Shown: one piece after another, positions 28,526 through 38,641 of the stretch
How positions within the stretch are numbered: the first letter of the stretch is position 1
Layout: the number at the start of each line of letters is the position of its first letter
Source of the DNA: an uncultured Paracoccaceae bacterium
Lineage (GTDB): Bacteria; Pseudomonadota; Alphaproteobacteria; Rhodobacterales; Rhodobacteraceae
Length of the DNA: 64,000 nt
Assembly (NCBI GenBank): GCA_947498415.1
Contig: CANMKB010000002.1
Span: forward strand, 248,001-312,000
Direction: 5' to 3'
Translations under genes and position numbers: made by a program
The notes under the pieces: model-generated
Told to the model about the DNA's origin: nothing
The model's input: the letters and a program-made list of their open reading frames with translations, nothing else
Databases searched by the model: none

Positions 28526-30037
28526 GTGGCTTTGGTTCCCTCTTTTGAAGACTTTGAGGTCGCCTATAAGGCTGGCCAAAATCAGGTCGTCTACACGCGG
28601 CTCGCCGCTGATCTGGATACGCCCGTATCCCTGATGCTGAAACTCACCGGCGCACAGCGCGATGCCTTTATGCTGGAAAGTGTAACCGGCGGCGAAGTGC
28701 GCGGGCGCTATTCGATCATTGGTATGAAGCCCGATCTGGTCTGGCAGTGTCATGGCAAGAAAAGCCGCATCAACCGCGAGGCCCGCTTTGACAGCGAGAC
28801 ATTCACGAACCAATCCGGTGATCCGCTCGACAATCTGCGCAGCTTGATTGCGGAAAGCAAAATTGACTTGCCGGATGGGTTGCCACAGGCCTCTGCAGGT
28901 CTGTTTGGGTTTCTGGGCTATGATATGATCCGCCTTGTGGAACATCTGCCCAATGTGAACCCTGACCCACTGGGGTTGCCAGATGCCTGCTTGCAGCGTC
29001 CTTCTGTTGTGGCGGTGCTGGATGGGGTCAAAGGCGATGTGACCGTTGTGTCACCAGCTTGGGTTAAAGACGGCGTCTCGGCCCGTGCGGCCTATGCCCA
29101 AGCGGCGGAACGCGTCATGGATGCGGTGCGTGATCTGGAACGCGCCATGCCGCAAGCCACCCGCGAAATGGGCGATGAGGCAGACGTGGGTGATCCGGTC
29201 AGCAACTTCACCAAATCCGGCTATATGGACGCGGTTGAAAAAGCCAAGGATTACATCCGTGCCGGTGACATCTTTCAGGTGGTGCCCGCGCAACGCTGGA
29301 CACATGATTTCCCGCAAGATCCGTTTGCGTTGTATCGCAGCCTGCGCCGCACCAATCCGTCGCCATTCATGTTCTATTTCAACTTTGGCGGCTATCAGGT
29401 GGTCGGCGCGTCACCTGAAATTCTGGTGCGTGTCTTTGGCGATGAAGTCACCATTCGCCCCATTGCAGGCACCCGCCCCCGCGGCGCAACCCCCGAAGAA
29501 GACCGCGCCAATGAGGCCGATCTGATGGCGGATAAAAAGGAACTGGCAGAGCATCTGATGCTGCTGGATCTGGGCCGCAACGATACGGGCAAAGTATCCA
29601 AAGTCGGCACCGTGCGCCCCACCGAAAAGTTCATCATCGAACGTTACAGCCACGTGATGCACATCGTATCCAATGTGGTGGGTGAACTTGCAGATGACCA
29701 AGACGCGCTGAGTGCGTTCTTTGCGGGCATGCCGGCGGGAACGGTCTCGGGTGCCCCTAAAGTGCGCGCGATGGAAATCATCGACGAGCTTGAGCCTGAA
29801 AAGCGCGGCGTCTATGGCGGCGGCGTGGGCTACTTTAGCGCAGGCGGCGACATGGATATGTGCATCGCCCTGCGCACGGCGATTGTGAAAGACAAAAAAC
29901 TTTATGTGCAGGCCGGTGGCGGCGTCGTTTATGACAGCGACCCCGAAGCTGAATACATGGAGACCGTCCACAAATCCAACGCCATTCGGCGGGCCGCCGA
30001 AGACGCCGGAAGGTTTGATCGGTCTGGCAATAGCTAA
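28526..30037 (+). CDS. trpE: Anthranilate synthase component I
   Basis: A 503-residue enzyme that converts chorismate to anthranilate with ammonia from TrpG, the first step of tryptophan synthesis. The chorismate-binding core is complete: FNFGGYQVVGASPEILVR, IRPIAGTRPRGATPEED, FAGMPAGTVSGAPKVRAMEI and the C-terminal AGGGVVYDSDPEAEYMET. It starts with GTG at 28526 behind AAGGAAGA. It is 3 kb away from the rest of the trp genes (33.1-36.2 kb). Confidence 0.96.
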   Translation: MALVPSFEDFEVAYKAGQNQVVYTRLAADLDTPVSLMLKLTGAQRDAFMLESVTGGEVRGRYSIIGMKPDLVWQCHGKKSRINREARFDSETFTNQSGDPLDNLRSLIAESKIDLPDGLPQASAGLFGFLGYDMIRLVEHLPNVNPDPLGLPDACLQRPSVVAVLDGVKGDVTVVSPAWVKDGVSARAAYAQAAERVMDAVRDLERAMPQATREMGDEADVGDPVSNFTKSGYMDAVEKAKDYIRAGDIFQVVPAQRWTHDFPQDPFALYRSLRRTNPSPFMFYFNFGGYQVVGASPEILVRVFGDEVTIRPIAGTRPRGATPEEDRANEADLMADKKELAEHLMLLDLGRNDTGKVSKVGTVRPTEKFIIERYSHVMHIVSNVVGELADDQDALSAFFAGMPAGTVSGAPKVRAMEIIDELEPEKRGVYGGGVGYFSAGGDMDMCIALRTAIVKDKKLYVQAGGGVVYDSDPEAEYMETVHKSNAIRRAAEDAGRFDRSGNS

Positions 30038-30042
30038 GAAAA

Positions 30043-30069
30043 GGCCCGCCATTTTGGCGGGCTCTTTTG
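30043..30069 (+). terminator. Intrinsic terminator of trpE
   Basis: Stem GCCCGCC/GGCGGGC with a five-base loop, followed by TCTTTT, six bases after the trpE stop. Confidence 0.85.
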
Positions 30070-30081
30070 ATTGGGGTGGTT

Positions 30082-30104
30082 GTGGGACAAAGCAACTGTC
30101 CCAC
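30082..30104. repeat. Perfect 8-bp hairpin after the trpE terminator
   Basis: GTGGGACA and TGTCCCAC flank the loop AAGCAAC. The left arm with its next bases (GTGGGACAAAG) recurs at 45447-45457, again just downstream of a terminator, but there the right arm is incomplete. The function is unknown. Confidence 0.5.
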
Positions 30105-30217
30105 TAGCCCTGTGAAACATCTAGACTGTTCGAAAGAGTGACCCGATTTGAGGTCAGCAGGAATCGCATACCTATCCAGGTTGAATATCAATAATTTCTT
30201 CTAACAAATTTAATAAT

Positions 30218-30883
30218 TTAGCTTTCCATATTGCATCCGGCCAAGCGTCCATAGGCTTTAAGTCTCTCGAGTAACCTTTCTAGAGGTTTGCGCTCTTTCC
30301 AAGTAATTTGGAAGAATTGTTTGAGGTCGGTACTCTTTCCGTATTGGCTAACGGAAACCCACCGGTTTAACTGGCCAATATTGGGAATTGCATAGGCAAG
30401 ATAAGACTCGATCTTTGTTAAAGCCCCTCGGTGCACCGACGTAGTAACATGGGGCCAATTCGCTCCAGGGTAGTTACTTTCAACCCACTCTTTAAACCTA
30501 ACAAGAGTAAGAGGACGAAGTGGATAACTATTATCAAGGCGCGTTTCGAACCCATAAAATGCATTCGCCCCCTGTCCTAACTGCTGTATTTCCCGCTCTG
30601 AAAACTCTTTGAAGTAATCAAGATTAACAAAGCGCGTGTATTCACTTGTCCAGCCATTCTGTGGAGAAGGCGTAACTGATCGAACGAAACTTACCCAACA
30701 ACCAGATATCTCCACTTCTCCGTATCCCATCTCCTCAAGCGCTTCCGTCAGGTTCGCCTCCGCATAATTGTCTATGCGATGTTTGTCGTTCTCTGCAGCT
30801 GCTTGATCGACCATACCAAAAACAGCAATCACAAATAGTAAAACCGTATTTGAGGCGAAGAGTGTGGGAGTGTTGAGTTTCAT
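30218..30883 (-). CDS. Secreted protein of unknown function, AT-rich
   Basis: A 221-residue protein with a hydrophobic signal peptide (about residues 12-30, ending QAAAEN). The mature part has two Cys, near residues 62 and 217, and many aromatic residues. No known domain was recognised. The base composition is visibly richer in A and T than the flanking trpE and polysaccharide-deacetylase genes, and no operon partner exists. This suggests a transferred or lineage-specific gene, which is inference only. Confidence 0.6.
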   Translation of the reverse strand: MKLNTPTLFASNTVLLFVIAVFGMVDQAAAENDKHRIDNYAEANLTEALEEMGYGEVEISGCWVSFVRSVTPSPQNGWTSEYTRFVNLDYFKEFSEREIQQLGQGANAFYGFETRLDNSYPLRPLTLVRFKEWVESNYPGANWPHVTTSVHRGALTKIESYLAYAIPNIGQLNRWVSVSQYGKSTDLKQFFQITWKERKPLERLLERLKAYGRLAGCNMES

Positions 30884-31049
30884 AAAGGCTCTAGTGGTTT
30901 GGGTTTTGTAAATGAAAAGTTTTTGGAGCGAAGAATTCGTGAAATGGTAGATATGTGATCGGGGATTGCAAAGTCGCTTAATGCACTTTGCTAAGTTTCA
31001 AGTATCACGGGGTTGGTCTGCATTGCTTCCCCGCCGTGCAGCTTCAACC

Positions 31050-31244
31050 CTACTCCGGCTTCGGCGGCGTAGGGATCATTTTAACCATACGACGGCTAAG
31101 ATCCTTCTCAATGATCTTTGCTTCGTAAGGCTTCATTTTCTTCCACCTGACGCATTCCTCGCGTGTGCGGCCACAGCCAAGACACCAGCCACTGGGGCCA
31201 GTAAACTCACACACATCGATGCAGGGGCTTTTGCGTTTTTTCAT
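31050..31244 (-). CDS. DUF1289-family small Cys-rich protein
   Basis: A 64-residue protein with the DUF1289 pattern SPCIDVCEF...GWCLGCGRTREEC near residues 5-30. Four or five Cys could form a metal-binding knuckle. The C-terminus is basic and Pro-rich. The ATG at 31244 is used, since the frame upstream to 31307 reads as noise. The role of the family is unknown. Confidence 0.8.
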   Translation of the reverse strand: MKKRKSPCIDVCEFTGPSGWCLGCGRTREECVRWKKMKPYEAKIIEKDLSRRMVKMIPTPPKPE

Positions 31245-31427
31245 TGTTGTGGATTTATCGTACGGGATATGGAGGTCAATGATTGCTGTGAGAGATGTTG
31301 TTTCCATCCGCGCTCAGGGCGCTTCTTTATGCCAAGTATCGGCCAATACATAGACCCGATGTTCGGGCTTGTACTGGCGTCAAGCAAAGACAGAGCGTGG
31401 GATTTAGCCCAGCTCACCCAGTCCCTC

Positions 31428-32903
31428 CTAAGGCGCGGTCAGCACGGCTGACACAGGCGCCACGGCCACAGTGCTGGCGCGGTCTTGCAAGGCCCAGCTG
31501 GCCAAAGCCGAGATGGTTTCAGGCTGTAGACGGCCCATCATAATCACGCCGTTGGTTTGGCGTGCCTTGAATGCGGCTTGGTCCAGAAAGCGGCGCATGA
31601 CCACCTCTGTTTGGCCAGCACCGTCAAAATCCCGGAATACGCTCATCGAGGGGACACCTTCGCGGGCCGCAAGCTTTTGGGCGGTGTTCAACCCTTTGGG
31701 CTGCATCACAAGGCCATGGCCGCTGTCGAGCACATAGGCAATTACCTGCTCTGAAACTTCACGGTTTTCCTGAACACCATTGTCCAAACCTTCTAATACG
31801 GCGACCGCTTCGGACACCTCGGCCAGTTGCGCGGTCAGGTTGACCTCAACATCGGTTGCTGTGGAGCCGGTTGGCAGGTTCACAACTGCCAAAACCTCAA
31901 GCCCCATGCTGCGATAGGTCGACATGCGATTGGATGCATCCGCCTGACTCGCATCAACTGCGATGGTCAAAGGCAGTGGAAAGTCTGCCAACGTGGCCAC
32001 ATCCAGCTCCGTTGCAACATCATCCAGCAGAACGATGGACATCATCGGTTTGTTTTCAACATTTGCGAATTCAGCCCCGAAATCGGTCAAGGGCGCGGTT
32101 GAAACTTCTACGACGATCGCTTCGGGCGCCGGTTCTGCGGCAGCTGTGTCTTCGACTGGGGGTTGCGCGTTGCCACTTTGAATGCTGGGCAAGCGCGTTG
32201 ATGTCTTTTGCTCAAAGCGGTCTTTGATGTCTGTTGCTGGTTTCAACAAAGATACGGTTTCTTCGGCGTCCCCCACCTCAGGCGCTTGTGGTGCCGTTGG
32301 GCTTGCAAATTCAGATGGGGCGTCATCTGTGCCGGGCTGTGGATTGGCTTGTGGCGCATCCGACGACACTTGTGGCGCCTCTGTTTCGGCTGGCGCTGTT
32401 GGTGCTTCGGCTACATTTGGGGCCTCAAACGGTTGGGTTTCAACCTGAGTTGGGCTTGGCGGCTGCGCAGGCTCGACGGAAATAGACAATTCAGTTTCAT
32501 CTGCGGGCGTTGTGATGGGGGCGGCCTGTGGGTTTGGCAAAACCGGTTCAACCTGCTCCACTTCTACAGAGCCAGAGCGGTCTGCATTTGGCACCGTTGG
32601 GGTGCCTGCGACTTCAGCGGTTTCTGGTTTCGGCGCAGAGGAAACTTCGGCCACGGGCGCATCATCAACAGGCGCGGCGGGTGCCGGGCTTTGTGCGGTT
32701 GAATTTGCCTCAACCGGGGCATCCGCCTCTGACGTGCCGTCTAATTGTTGTGCAACTGGGGCCGCAGGTTCTGTTTGTGCCACCTGAGAATCTGTCTGGC
32801 TTTCAATATTGGAGGGCAATGGCGACAGCAACGACAAGACGCTGACCCCAACCAAACCAACGATTCCGCCTAAAAATAGGCCTTTCAGAATTCCACCCAG
32901 CAT
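31428..32903 (-). CDS. Divergent polysaccharide deacetylase family protein with long Pro/Ala/Glu-rich linker
   Basis: A 491-residue protein anchored by an N-terminal membrane helix (LGGIVGLVGVSVLSLL). About 230 low-complexity residues rich in Ala, Pro, Glu, Thr and Ser follow. From roughly residue 285 comes a NodB-like domain of the divergent type (MSIVLLDDVATE, LPLTIAVDAS, VNLPTGS, YVLDSGHGLVMQP). This family is often beside murein hydrolase or division genes, and here the linker could span the periplasm. The start at 32903 has GAGG at the right distance; a start ten codons upstream is less likely. Confidence 0.82.
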   Translation of the reverse strand: MLGGILKGLFLGGIVGLVGVSVLSLLSPLPSNIESQTDSQVAQTEPAAPVAQQLDGTSEADAPVEANSTAQSPAPAAPVDDAPVAEVSSAPKPETAEVAGTPTVPNADRSGSVEVEQVEPVLPNPQAAPITTPADETELSISVEPAQPPSPTQVETQPFEAPNVAEAPTAPAETEAPQVSSDAPQANPQPGTDDAPSEFASPTAPQAPEVGDAEETVSLLKPATDIKDRFEQKTSTRLPSIQSGNAQPPVEDTAAAEPAPEAIVVEVSTAPLTDFGAEFANVENKPMMSIVLLDDVATELDVATLADFPLPLTIAVDASQADASNRMSTYRSMGLEVLAVVNLPTGSTATDVEVNLTAQLAEVSEAVAVLEGLDNGVQENREVSEQVIAYVLDSGHGLVMQPKGLNTAQKLAAREGVPSMSVFRDFDGAGQTEVVMRRFLDQAAFKARQTNGVIMMGRLQPETISALASWALQDRASTVAVAPVSAVLTAP

Positions 32904-33090
32904 AACCCAGCCCTCAACTTCATTGGCTCTCAACAGTGTTTAACCAAGTTTTCCCCAGAATTTCACTGTGTTTTTTTCATCAAAGGGTTCCCCCTGCCCT
33001 TGACCCTCTGGGCCAAGCCTGTCCATGTATACCGCGACCATGGGTGGGGTTCCTACCCCGTTCTTACTCTGAAGCCAAAAGTGTGATGCT

Positions 33091-33672
33091 ATGCTGCTAC
33101 TGATCGATAATTACGACAGCTTTACCTACAACCTTGTTCATTATCTGGGCGAGCTAGGGGCCGACGTAAAGGTCTGGCGCAATGACGCGCTGAACACACA
33201 AGAGGCGATGGCCATGAAGCCTGAGGGGATTCTGTTGTCACCCGGCCCCTGTACCCCGGATGATGCCGGTATTTGTTTGGCGCTGGTCGAGGCTGCGGCC
33301 GAAACCAAAACACCTTTGATGGGCGTGTGTCTGGGGCACCAATCCATTGGCCAGGCCTTTGGCGGCAATGTGGTGCGGTGCCATGAAATCGTGCACGGCA
33401 AAATGGGCACGATGCACCACCATGACAAAGGTCTGTTCAAAGGGCTTCCGACCCCGTTTGAAGCGACGCGCTATCACTCGCTGATTGTCGAGCGTGAAAC
33501 CCTGCCAGACTGCCTTGAAATCACAGCAGAATTAGACGACGGCACCATCATGGGTTTGCAACACAAAGAGCTGCCGATCCAAGGGTGCCAATTCCACCCG
33601 GAATCCATCGCCTCGGAACACGGCCATGCGATGTTGCAGAACTTTTTGGATACGATGAAGGTGTCGGTATGA
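33091..33672 (+). CDS. trpG: Anthranilate synthase component II (glutamine amidotransferase)
   Basis: A 193-residue class I glutamine amidotransferase that supplies ammonia to TrpE. It starts [23 protein letters not shown], with the catalytic Cys in [16 protein letters not shown] and the His/Glu dyad in [13 protein letters not shown]. It is the first gene of the trpG-trpD-ung-trpC-moaC-moeA operon and overlaps trpD by four bases. Confidence 0.96.
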   Translation: MLLLIDNYDSFTYNLVHYLGELGADVKVWRNDALNTQEAMAMKPEGILLSPGPCTPDDAGICLALVEAAAETKTPLMGVCLGHQSIGQAFGGNVVRCHEIVHGKMGTMHHHDKGLFKGLPTPFEATRYHSLIVERETLPDCLEITAELDDGTIMGLQHKELPIQGCQFHPESIASEHGHAMLQNFLDTMKVSV

Positions 33673-34691
33673 GCGATGCAATCAAACCGCTCATTCATGC
33701 GGCAGCTGACGCCCCGCTGACCCGCGCCCAAGCCGAAGAAGCCTTTGGCATCTTGTTTGACGGCGATGCAACACCGTCGCAAATCGGGGGCCTACTGATG
33801 GCGCTGCGCACGCGTGGTGAAACCGTTGATGAATATGCGGCCGCGGCGGCAGTAATGCGAAGCAAATGCTTGCCAGTTCAGGCCCCTTCGGGCGCGATCG
33901 ATATCGTGGGCACAGGCGGCTCTGGCAAACATACACTTAACATCTCAACCGCCTCGATCTTTACGGTCGCGGGTGCTGGGGTGACTGTGGCAAAGCACGG
34001 CAATCGCAAAGCCAGCTCTAAGTCTGGTTCTGCGGATGTTCAAAGCGAGCTTGGCATCAACGTTATGGTGGGGCCTGAGGTGGTTGAGAAAGCCATTTCA
34101 GAAGCAGGCGTTGGATTTATGATGGCGCCGATGCACCATCCGGCCATCAAACACGTGATGCCGACCCGGCTTGAGTTGGGGACGCGCACGATCTTCAACA
34201 TCCTTGGGCCACTCACAAACCCTGCCGGAGTGAAACGCCAGCTCACCGGTGCGTTTTCTCGCGATTTGACACGCCCAATGGCCGAAACTTTGGGGCTGCT
34301 TGGCTCTGAGTGCGCGTGGATTGTGCATGGTTCTGACGGTACAGATGAGTTGACGATCACGGGCACCAGCCATGTGTCAGCCCTGGGCACCGATGGATGC
34401 GTGACAGATTTCGAACTGCATCCCGAAGAGGCAGGACTGCCTGTGCATCCGTTCGAAGACACCGTCGGCGGCACACCTGAGTTTAATGCAACGGCGTTGC
34501 GCGCACTTTTGGATGGGCAACATGGGGCCTATCGAGATGCGGTTCTGCTAAATGCAGCAGCGGCCCTTGTCGTTGCAGATAAGGCGTCTGATCTGAAAAA
34601 CGGGGTCGAGTTGGCCCGCGAAAGCATTGATTCCGGGGCTGCCAAAGCGAAACTCAAAGCGCTTGTGCGGATCACATCCGAGGCAAGCTGA
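33669..34691 (+). CDS. trpD: Anthranilate phosphoribosyltransferase
   Basis: A 340-residue enzyme that attaches phosphoribose to anthranilate. The PRPP site reads [17 protein letters not shown], followed by [16 protein letters not shown]. The start at 33669 overlaps the trpG stop (ATGA), which is the natural choice over an upstream frame extension. The following ung gene begins directly after its stop codon. Confidence 0.96.
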   Translation: MSDAIKPLIHAAADAPLTRAQAEEAFGILFDGDATPSQIGGLLMALRTRGETVDEYAAAAAVMRSKCLPVQAPSGAIDIVGTGGSGKHTLNISTASIFTVAGAGVTVAKHGNRKASSKSGSADVQSELGINVMVGPEVVEKAISEAGVGFMMAPMHHPAIKHVMPTRLELGTRTIFNILGPLTNPAGVKRQLTGAFSRDLTRPMAETLGLLGSECAWIVHGSDGTDELTITGTSHVSALGTDGCVTDFELHPEEAGLPVHPFEDTVGGTPEFNATALRALLDGQHGAYRDAVLLNAAAALVVADKASDLKNGVELARESIDSGAAKAKLKALVRITSEAS

Positions 34692-35378
34692 ATGGACCAG
34701 ACAGCGGTCACATCAGATGTATGTCATACCCCTATGACGGTGCCCAAAGCTTGGGCGCATCTGGCGTTCTTTGCACAGAGCCTTCCTAAGATTGAAACAG
34801 CGCTTGCTGCGGATGATCGCCTCATCTTACCGCCAACCAACCAACGGCTGGCGGCGCTGGATCATGTGGCCCCACCTGATGTGCGCGTGGTCATCCTAGG
34901 CCAAGATCCCTACCCAACACCGGGCCATGCCCACGGGCTTTCATTTTCCGTTGAGCCTGACGTGCGTCCTTTGCCACGAAGTCTCAACAACATCTACAAA
35001 GAGCTTATTGACGATCTGGGCCACGCACCGCTGTCGGGCGATTTGCGCCCATGGGCCAAGCAAGGTGTGTTGTTGCTCAACACGGTGCTAAGCGTTCCTG
35101 CTGGTGAGGCCAATGGCCACAAATCTCTCGGTTGGCAAGCACTGACGCATCAGGTCTTGGCCGAAGTATCTCAAACCCCAACGGCCTTTGTGCTTTGGGG
35201 CAATCAGGCGCAAAGCCTTTCCAAACACATCATCCCGGGCGATCATTTGATGATCGAAACAGCCCACCCTTCGCCCTTGTCGGCGCGTAAAGGGTTCTTT
35301 GGCTCTCGCCCGTTTTCTCGTATCAATGACTGGCTCGCCGCCCGAGGCGACGCCCCAATCAACTGGACCGCTTCATGA
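34692..35378 (+). CDS. ung: Uracil-DNA glycosylase, family 1
   Basis: A 228-residue base-excision repair enzyme that removes uracil from DNA. The water-activating loop is [18 protein letters not shown] near residues 73-90, and the minor-groove loop is AHPSPLSA near 198. In E. coli Ung the first motif is GQDPYH and the second HPSPLS, so the residue after GQDPY differs (Pro for His), with His found four positions later. It starts directly after the trpD stop and overlaps trpC by four bases, an unexpected DNA-repair gene inside a tryptophan operon. Confidence 0.9.
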   Translation: MDQTAVTSDVCHTPMTVPKAWAHLAFFAQSLPKIETALAADDRLILPPTNQRLAALDHVAPPDVRVVILGQDPYPTPGHAHGLSFSVEPDVRPLPRSLNNIYKELIDDLGHAPLSGDLRPWAKQGVLLLNTVLSVPAGEANGHKSLGWQALTHQVLAEVSQTPTAFVLWGNQAQSLSKHIIPGDHLMIETAHPSPLSARKGFFGSRPFSRINDWLAARGDAPINWTAS

Positions 35379-36187
35379 CTGCTACCGTTCTGGATAAAAT
35401 CAAAGCTTATAAGCTGGAAGAAGTCGCTGCTGACAAGGCCGCTAAACCTTTGTCTGCTGTCGAGGCCGACGCCAAAGCCGCCAGCCCAACCCGTGGGTTT
35501 GCCGATGCATTGATGAAAGCCAGCCGTGATGGATATGGTTTGATCGCCGAGGTCAAAAAAGCCAGCCCGTCCAAAGGCTTGATCCGCGAAGACTTTAATC
35601 CACCCGTCTTGGCCAAAGCCTATGAAGACGGCGGCGCGACCTGTTTGTCTGTGCTCACCGATACCCCGTCTTTCCAAGGCGCGAAGGAATATTTGGTGCA
35701 GGCGCGTGAGGCCACCAGCCTGCCCGCCCTGCGCAAAGACTTTATGTATGACACCTACCAAGTGGCCGAGGCCCGCGCCTTGGGGGCCGATTGCATTCTG
35801 ATCATCATGGCGTCGGTGTCTGATGCGCAGGCGCAAGAGTTAGAAGATGCAGCCTTTGGCTGGGGCATGGATGTTTTGCTAGAGGTGCATGACGCCGAAG
35901 AATTGGAACGCGCCAGCCGCCTGAAGTCGCCTTTGATGGGTATCAACAACCGCAATCTCAAGACTTTTGAAACCACGCTCGACACCACGCGTATCCTATC
36001 CAAGCAGGTGCCCGGTGATCGCTTGGTTGTCTGTGAAAGCGGTTTGACCACTCCGGCTGATTTGGCTGATATGGCCCGCCACGGCTCGCGCACGTTCTTG
36101 ATCGGCGAAAGCCTGATGCGCCAAGACGACGTGGCCCAAGCCACCCGCGAGCTCTTGGCCAACCCTTTGATGCCCGGAGCGATGTAA
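35375..36187 (+). CDS. trpC: Indole-3-glycerol phosphate synthase
   Basis: A 270-residue TIM-barrel enzyme that closes the indole ring. The family segments [49 protein letters not shown] and [11 protein letters not shown] are all clear. No fused TrpF domain is present. Start overlaps ung, and the last base of its stop is the first base of the moaC start. Confidence 0.96.
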   Translation: MTATVLDKIKAYKLEEVAADKAAKPLSAVEADAKAASPTRGFADALMKASRDGYGLIAEVKKASPSKGLIREDFNPPVLAKAYEDGGATCLSVLTDTPSFQGAKEYLVQAREATSLPALRKDFMYDTYQVAEARALGADCILIIMASVSDAQAQELEDAAFGWGMDVLLEVHDAEELERASRLKSPLMGINNRNLKTFETTLDTTRILSKQVPGDRLVVCESGLTTPADLADMARHGSRTFLIGESLMRQDDVAQATRELLANPLMPGAM

Positions 36188-36672
36188 TGGCAGACTCCCC
36201 CAAGCTCACCCATTTTGATGCCAAAGGTGAGGCGCATATGGTGGATGTCTCTGAAAAAGAGATCACATCCCGCGTTGCGACCGCCGAAGGTTGGATCAAG
36301 ATGAGCCGCGAAGCCTTTGATATCATTTCAGAAGGTCGCGCGAAAAAGGGGGATGTTTTGGCGGTGGCTCAATTGGCGGGCATTATGGGCGCCAAGCAAT
36401 GTGCCACTCTTATTCCACTGTGCCACCCGCTGCCGATCAGCAAAGTCTCGGTTGATCTGGTTCTGGATGATACATTGCCCGGCGTTCGCGTTGAAGCCAC
36501 GGTGAAAACCACCGGCCAAACTGGTGTTGAGATGGAAGCACTCACCGCTGTGAACGTTGCGGCCCTTACCGTTTACGACATGGTGAAAGCCGTTGATAAA
36601 TCCATGGAAATCGGCGGCATTCGGGTGACCCTAAAGGATGGCGGAAAATCAGGGCGGTATACGGCAGAATGA
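36187..36672 (+). CDS. moaC: Cyclic pyranopterin monophosphate synthase
   Basis: A 161-residue enzyme of molybdenum cofactor synthesis acting after MoaA. It has the MoaC segments [27 protein letters not shown] and [20 protein letters not shown]...KAVDK. It overlaps both neighbours by one to four bases and is paired with moeA, so the operon links tryptophan and Moco biosynthesis. Confidence 0.96.
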   Translation: MADSPKLTHFDAKGEAHMVDVSEKEITSRVATAEGWIKMSREAFDIISEGRAKKGDVLAVAQLAGIMGAKQCATLIPLCHPLPISKVSVDLVLDDTLPGVRVEATVKTTGQTGVEMEALTAVNVAALTVYDMVKAVDKSMEIGGIRVTLKDGGKSGRYTAE

Positions 36673-37844
36673 TCCCCGTCTCCGAAGCGCTAGATCATCT
36701 TTTCGCCCTGGCCCAGCCCTTGGGTACCGAAACCGTTCCTTTGGCGCAGGCCAACGGCTGTGTATTGGCGCAGGATGTTCAGGCGCAGCGCGATCAGCCT
36801 CCGTTTGATGGTTCTGCCATGGATGGGTATGCGGTGCGCCAGTCTGATGTGAGTGAGGGCGCGACCTTTCATGTGATCGGAGAGGCTGCTGCCGGACATG
36901 GCTTTGAAGGGACCGTTGGCAAGAGCCAGGCGGTTCGAATTTTTACCGGCGCCCCTGTGCCCACAGGTGCAGATCGAGTCATCATCCAAGAGGATGTCCG
37001 CCGTGACGGCGACACGATAACCCTAACGGGCACTCTGGATACCGGGTTTCACATCCGTCCAAAAGGCGGTGATTTCAGAGATGGGCAAACCGTCCCTGCC
37101 CCCAAACAGTTGCGTCCTGCTGATGTTGCGCTCTTGGCGGCGATGAATATTCCCAATGTGACTGTGAGCCGCAAGCCTGTGGTTGCGATCATGTCGACCG
37201 GCGATGAACTTGTGATGCCGGGCGAAACGCCAAACGCGGATCAGATCATTGCTTCAAACAGTTTCGGCCTGCAGGCCATGCTGCGTGATTTAGGATGCGA
37301 GGCGCGATTGCTCCCCATCGCCCGGGACAATCGCGAAAGTCTGGAACTGGCGTTTTCGCTATGTGACGATGTTGATTTGGTGCTGACCATCGGCGGTGCA
37401 TCCGTTGGTGACCATGATCTTGTCGGTGCAGTGGCTGCCGATTTGGGCATGGAGCGCAGCTTTTACAAAATCGCCATGCGCCCCGGCAAACCCTTGATGG
37501 CAGGCCGATTGGCCTCTGGTGCTTTAATGATCGGGTTGCCGGGCAATCCGGTGTCAGCCATGGTTTGCGGGCATGTGTTTATCACCCCTGTGATCCGTGC
37601 GATGTTGGGATTGGGCACACAGGCTGCGCCAGAATTCATGGCACCTTTGGCCACAGACATTGGCGCAAATGGCCCGCGTGAACATTACATGCGTGGTAAA
37701 GTCGAAAATGGCGCTGTGACTGTATTTGCACACCAAGACAGCGCATTGCTCACCGTTTTGGCCGAGGCCAATGTTTTGGTCATTCGCCCCCCAAAGGATG
37801 GCCCTCAGCCGGCTGGAACATCTGTGCGCTGCATCGCGATTTAG
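36669..37844 (+). CDS. moeA: Molybdopterin molybdenumtransferase
   Basis: A 391-residue enzyme that inserts molybdate into molybdopterin-AMP. It shows [14 protein letters not shown] near residue 40, [20 protein letters not shown]-like [12 protein letters not shown], the GGASVGDHD motif and the PGKPLMAG...[11 protein letters not shown] region. It is the last gene of the trpG-moeA operon; a G4/C4 hairpin without T-run follows the stop. Confidence 0.95.
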   Translation: MIPVSEALDHLFALAQPLGTETVPLAQANGCVLAQDVQAQRDQPPFDGSAMDGYAVRQSDVSEGATFHVIGEAAAGHGFEGTVGKSQAVRIFTGAPVPTGADRVIIQEDVRRDGDTITLTGTLDTGFHIRPKGGDFRDGQTVPAPKQLRPADVALLAAMNIPNVTVSRKPVVAIMSTGDELVMPGETPNADQIIASNSFGLQAMLRDLGCEARLLPIARDNRESLELAFSLCDDVDLVLTIGGASVGDHDLVGAVAADLGMERSFYKIAMRPGKPLMAGRLASGALMIGLPGNPVSAMVCGHVFITPVIRAMLGLGTQAAPEFMAPLATDIGANGPREHYMRGKVENGAVTVFAHQDSALLTVLAEANVLVIRPPKDGPQPAGTSVRCIAI

Positions 37845-37884
37845 CCAAATATTTACGCTGTTTTGGGGAACAAACCCCAAACAC

Positions 37885-37913
37885 TTGACACAAAACAAGA
37901 ACAAGCGTAGAAC
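37885..37913 (+). promoter_or_regulatory. lexA promoter with SOS box
   Basis: A -35 TTGACA (37885-37890) and a -10 TAGAAC (37908-37913) are 17 bases apart. The -10 is covered by GAAC-N7-GAAC at 37899-37913, which on the other strand is GTTC-N7-GTTC, the LexA box of Rhodobacter-type alphaproteobacteria. This supports LexA autoregulation. Confidence 0.9.
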
Positions 37914-37942
37914 AAATCCAAATCTTTGGTGGAGGCGAGCAG

Positions 37943-38641
37943 ATGCTGACAAAGAAACAACGCGACCTATTGGAATTCATTCACAAGCGTCTTCAGAAAG
38001 ACGGCGTTCCGCCGAGCTTTGATGAAATGAAAGATGCGCTAGACCTGCGGTCGAAATCGGGGATCCATCGTTTGATCACCGCTTTGGAAGAACGTGGATT
38101 TATCCGCCGTCTGGCCCACCGGGCCCGCGCGATTGAGATTGTGAAACTCCCCGATGGCATGGCCCCACCCCGTGGGTTTGAACCCAAGGTGATTGATGGC
38201 CCCCATCCCTCGCCCTCGCAACCGGCGAATGTCACTGCAAACGATGTGCAGATGCATGCCCGCGAGCTGCCCGTGATGGGCCAAATCGCGGCTGGTGTTC
38301 CGATTGAGGCGATCAGCCATGTGCATCACCACGTGGCGGTGCCGGGGCAAATGCTAAAGTCCGGCGGTCAGCATTATGCGCTTGAGGTCAAAGGTGACTC
38401 GATGATCGAAGCGGGCATTAACAATGGTGACGTTGTGATCATTCGCGAAACCGCCACCGCCGATAATGGCGATATCGTTGTCGCCTTGATCGAAGATCAA
38501 GAAGCCACGCTTAAGAAATTCTACCGCAAGGGCGATTCAATCGCACTTGAGGCAGCCAACCCTGCTTATGAAACCCGCGTATTGCCTTCGGATAAGGTGA
38601 ATGTTCAGGGGCGCTTGGTGGGGCTGATCCGCAACTACTAA
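37943..38641 (+). CDS. lexA: LexA repressor
   Basis: A 232-residue SOS repressor. The N-terminal winged HTH starts [21 protein letters not shown]. The RecA-stimulated self-cleavage site is the Ala-Gly in [11 protein letters not shown] near residue 115. The catalytic Ser is in [10 protein letters not shown] and the Lys in EATLKKF. A linker of about 30 residues is longer than in E. coli LexA, typical for this class. The gene ends overlapping the convergent comEC gene by four bases. Confidence 0.96.
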   Translation: MLTKKQRDLLEFIHKRLQKDGVPPSFDEMKDALDLRSKSGIHRLITALEERGFIRRLAHRARAIEIVKLPDGMAPPRGFEPKVIDGPHPSPSQPANVTANDVQMHARELPVMGQIAAGVPIEAISHVHHHVAVPGQMLKSGGQHYALEVKGDSMIEAGINNGDVVIIRETATADNGDIVVALIEDQEATLKKFYRKGDSIALEAANPAYETRVLPSDKVNVQGRLVGLIRNY

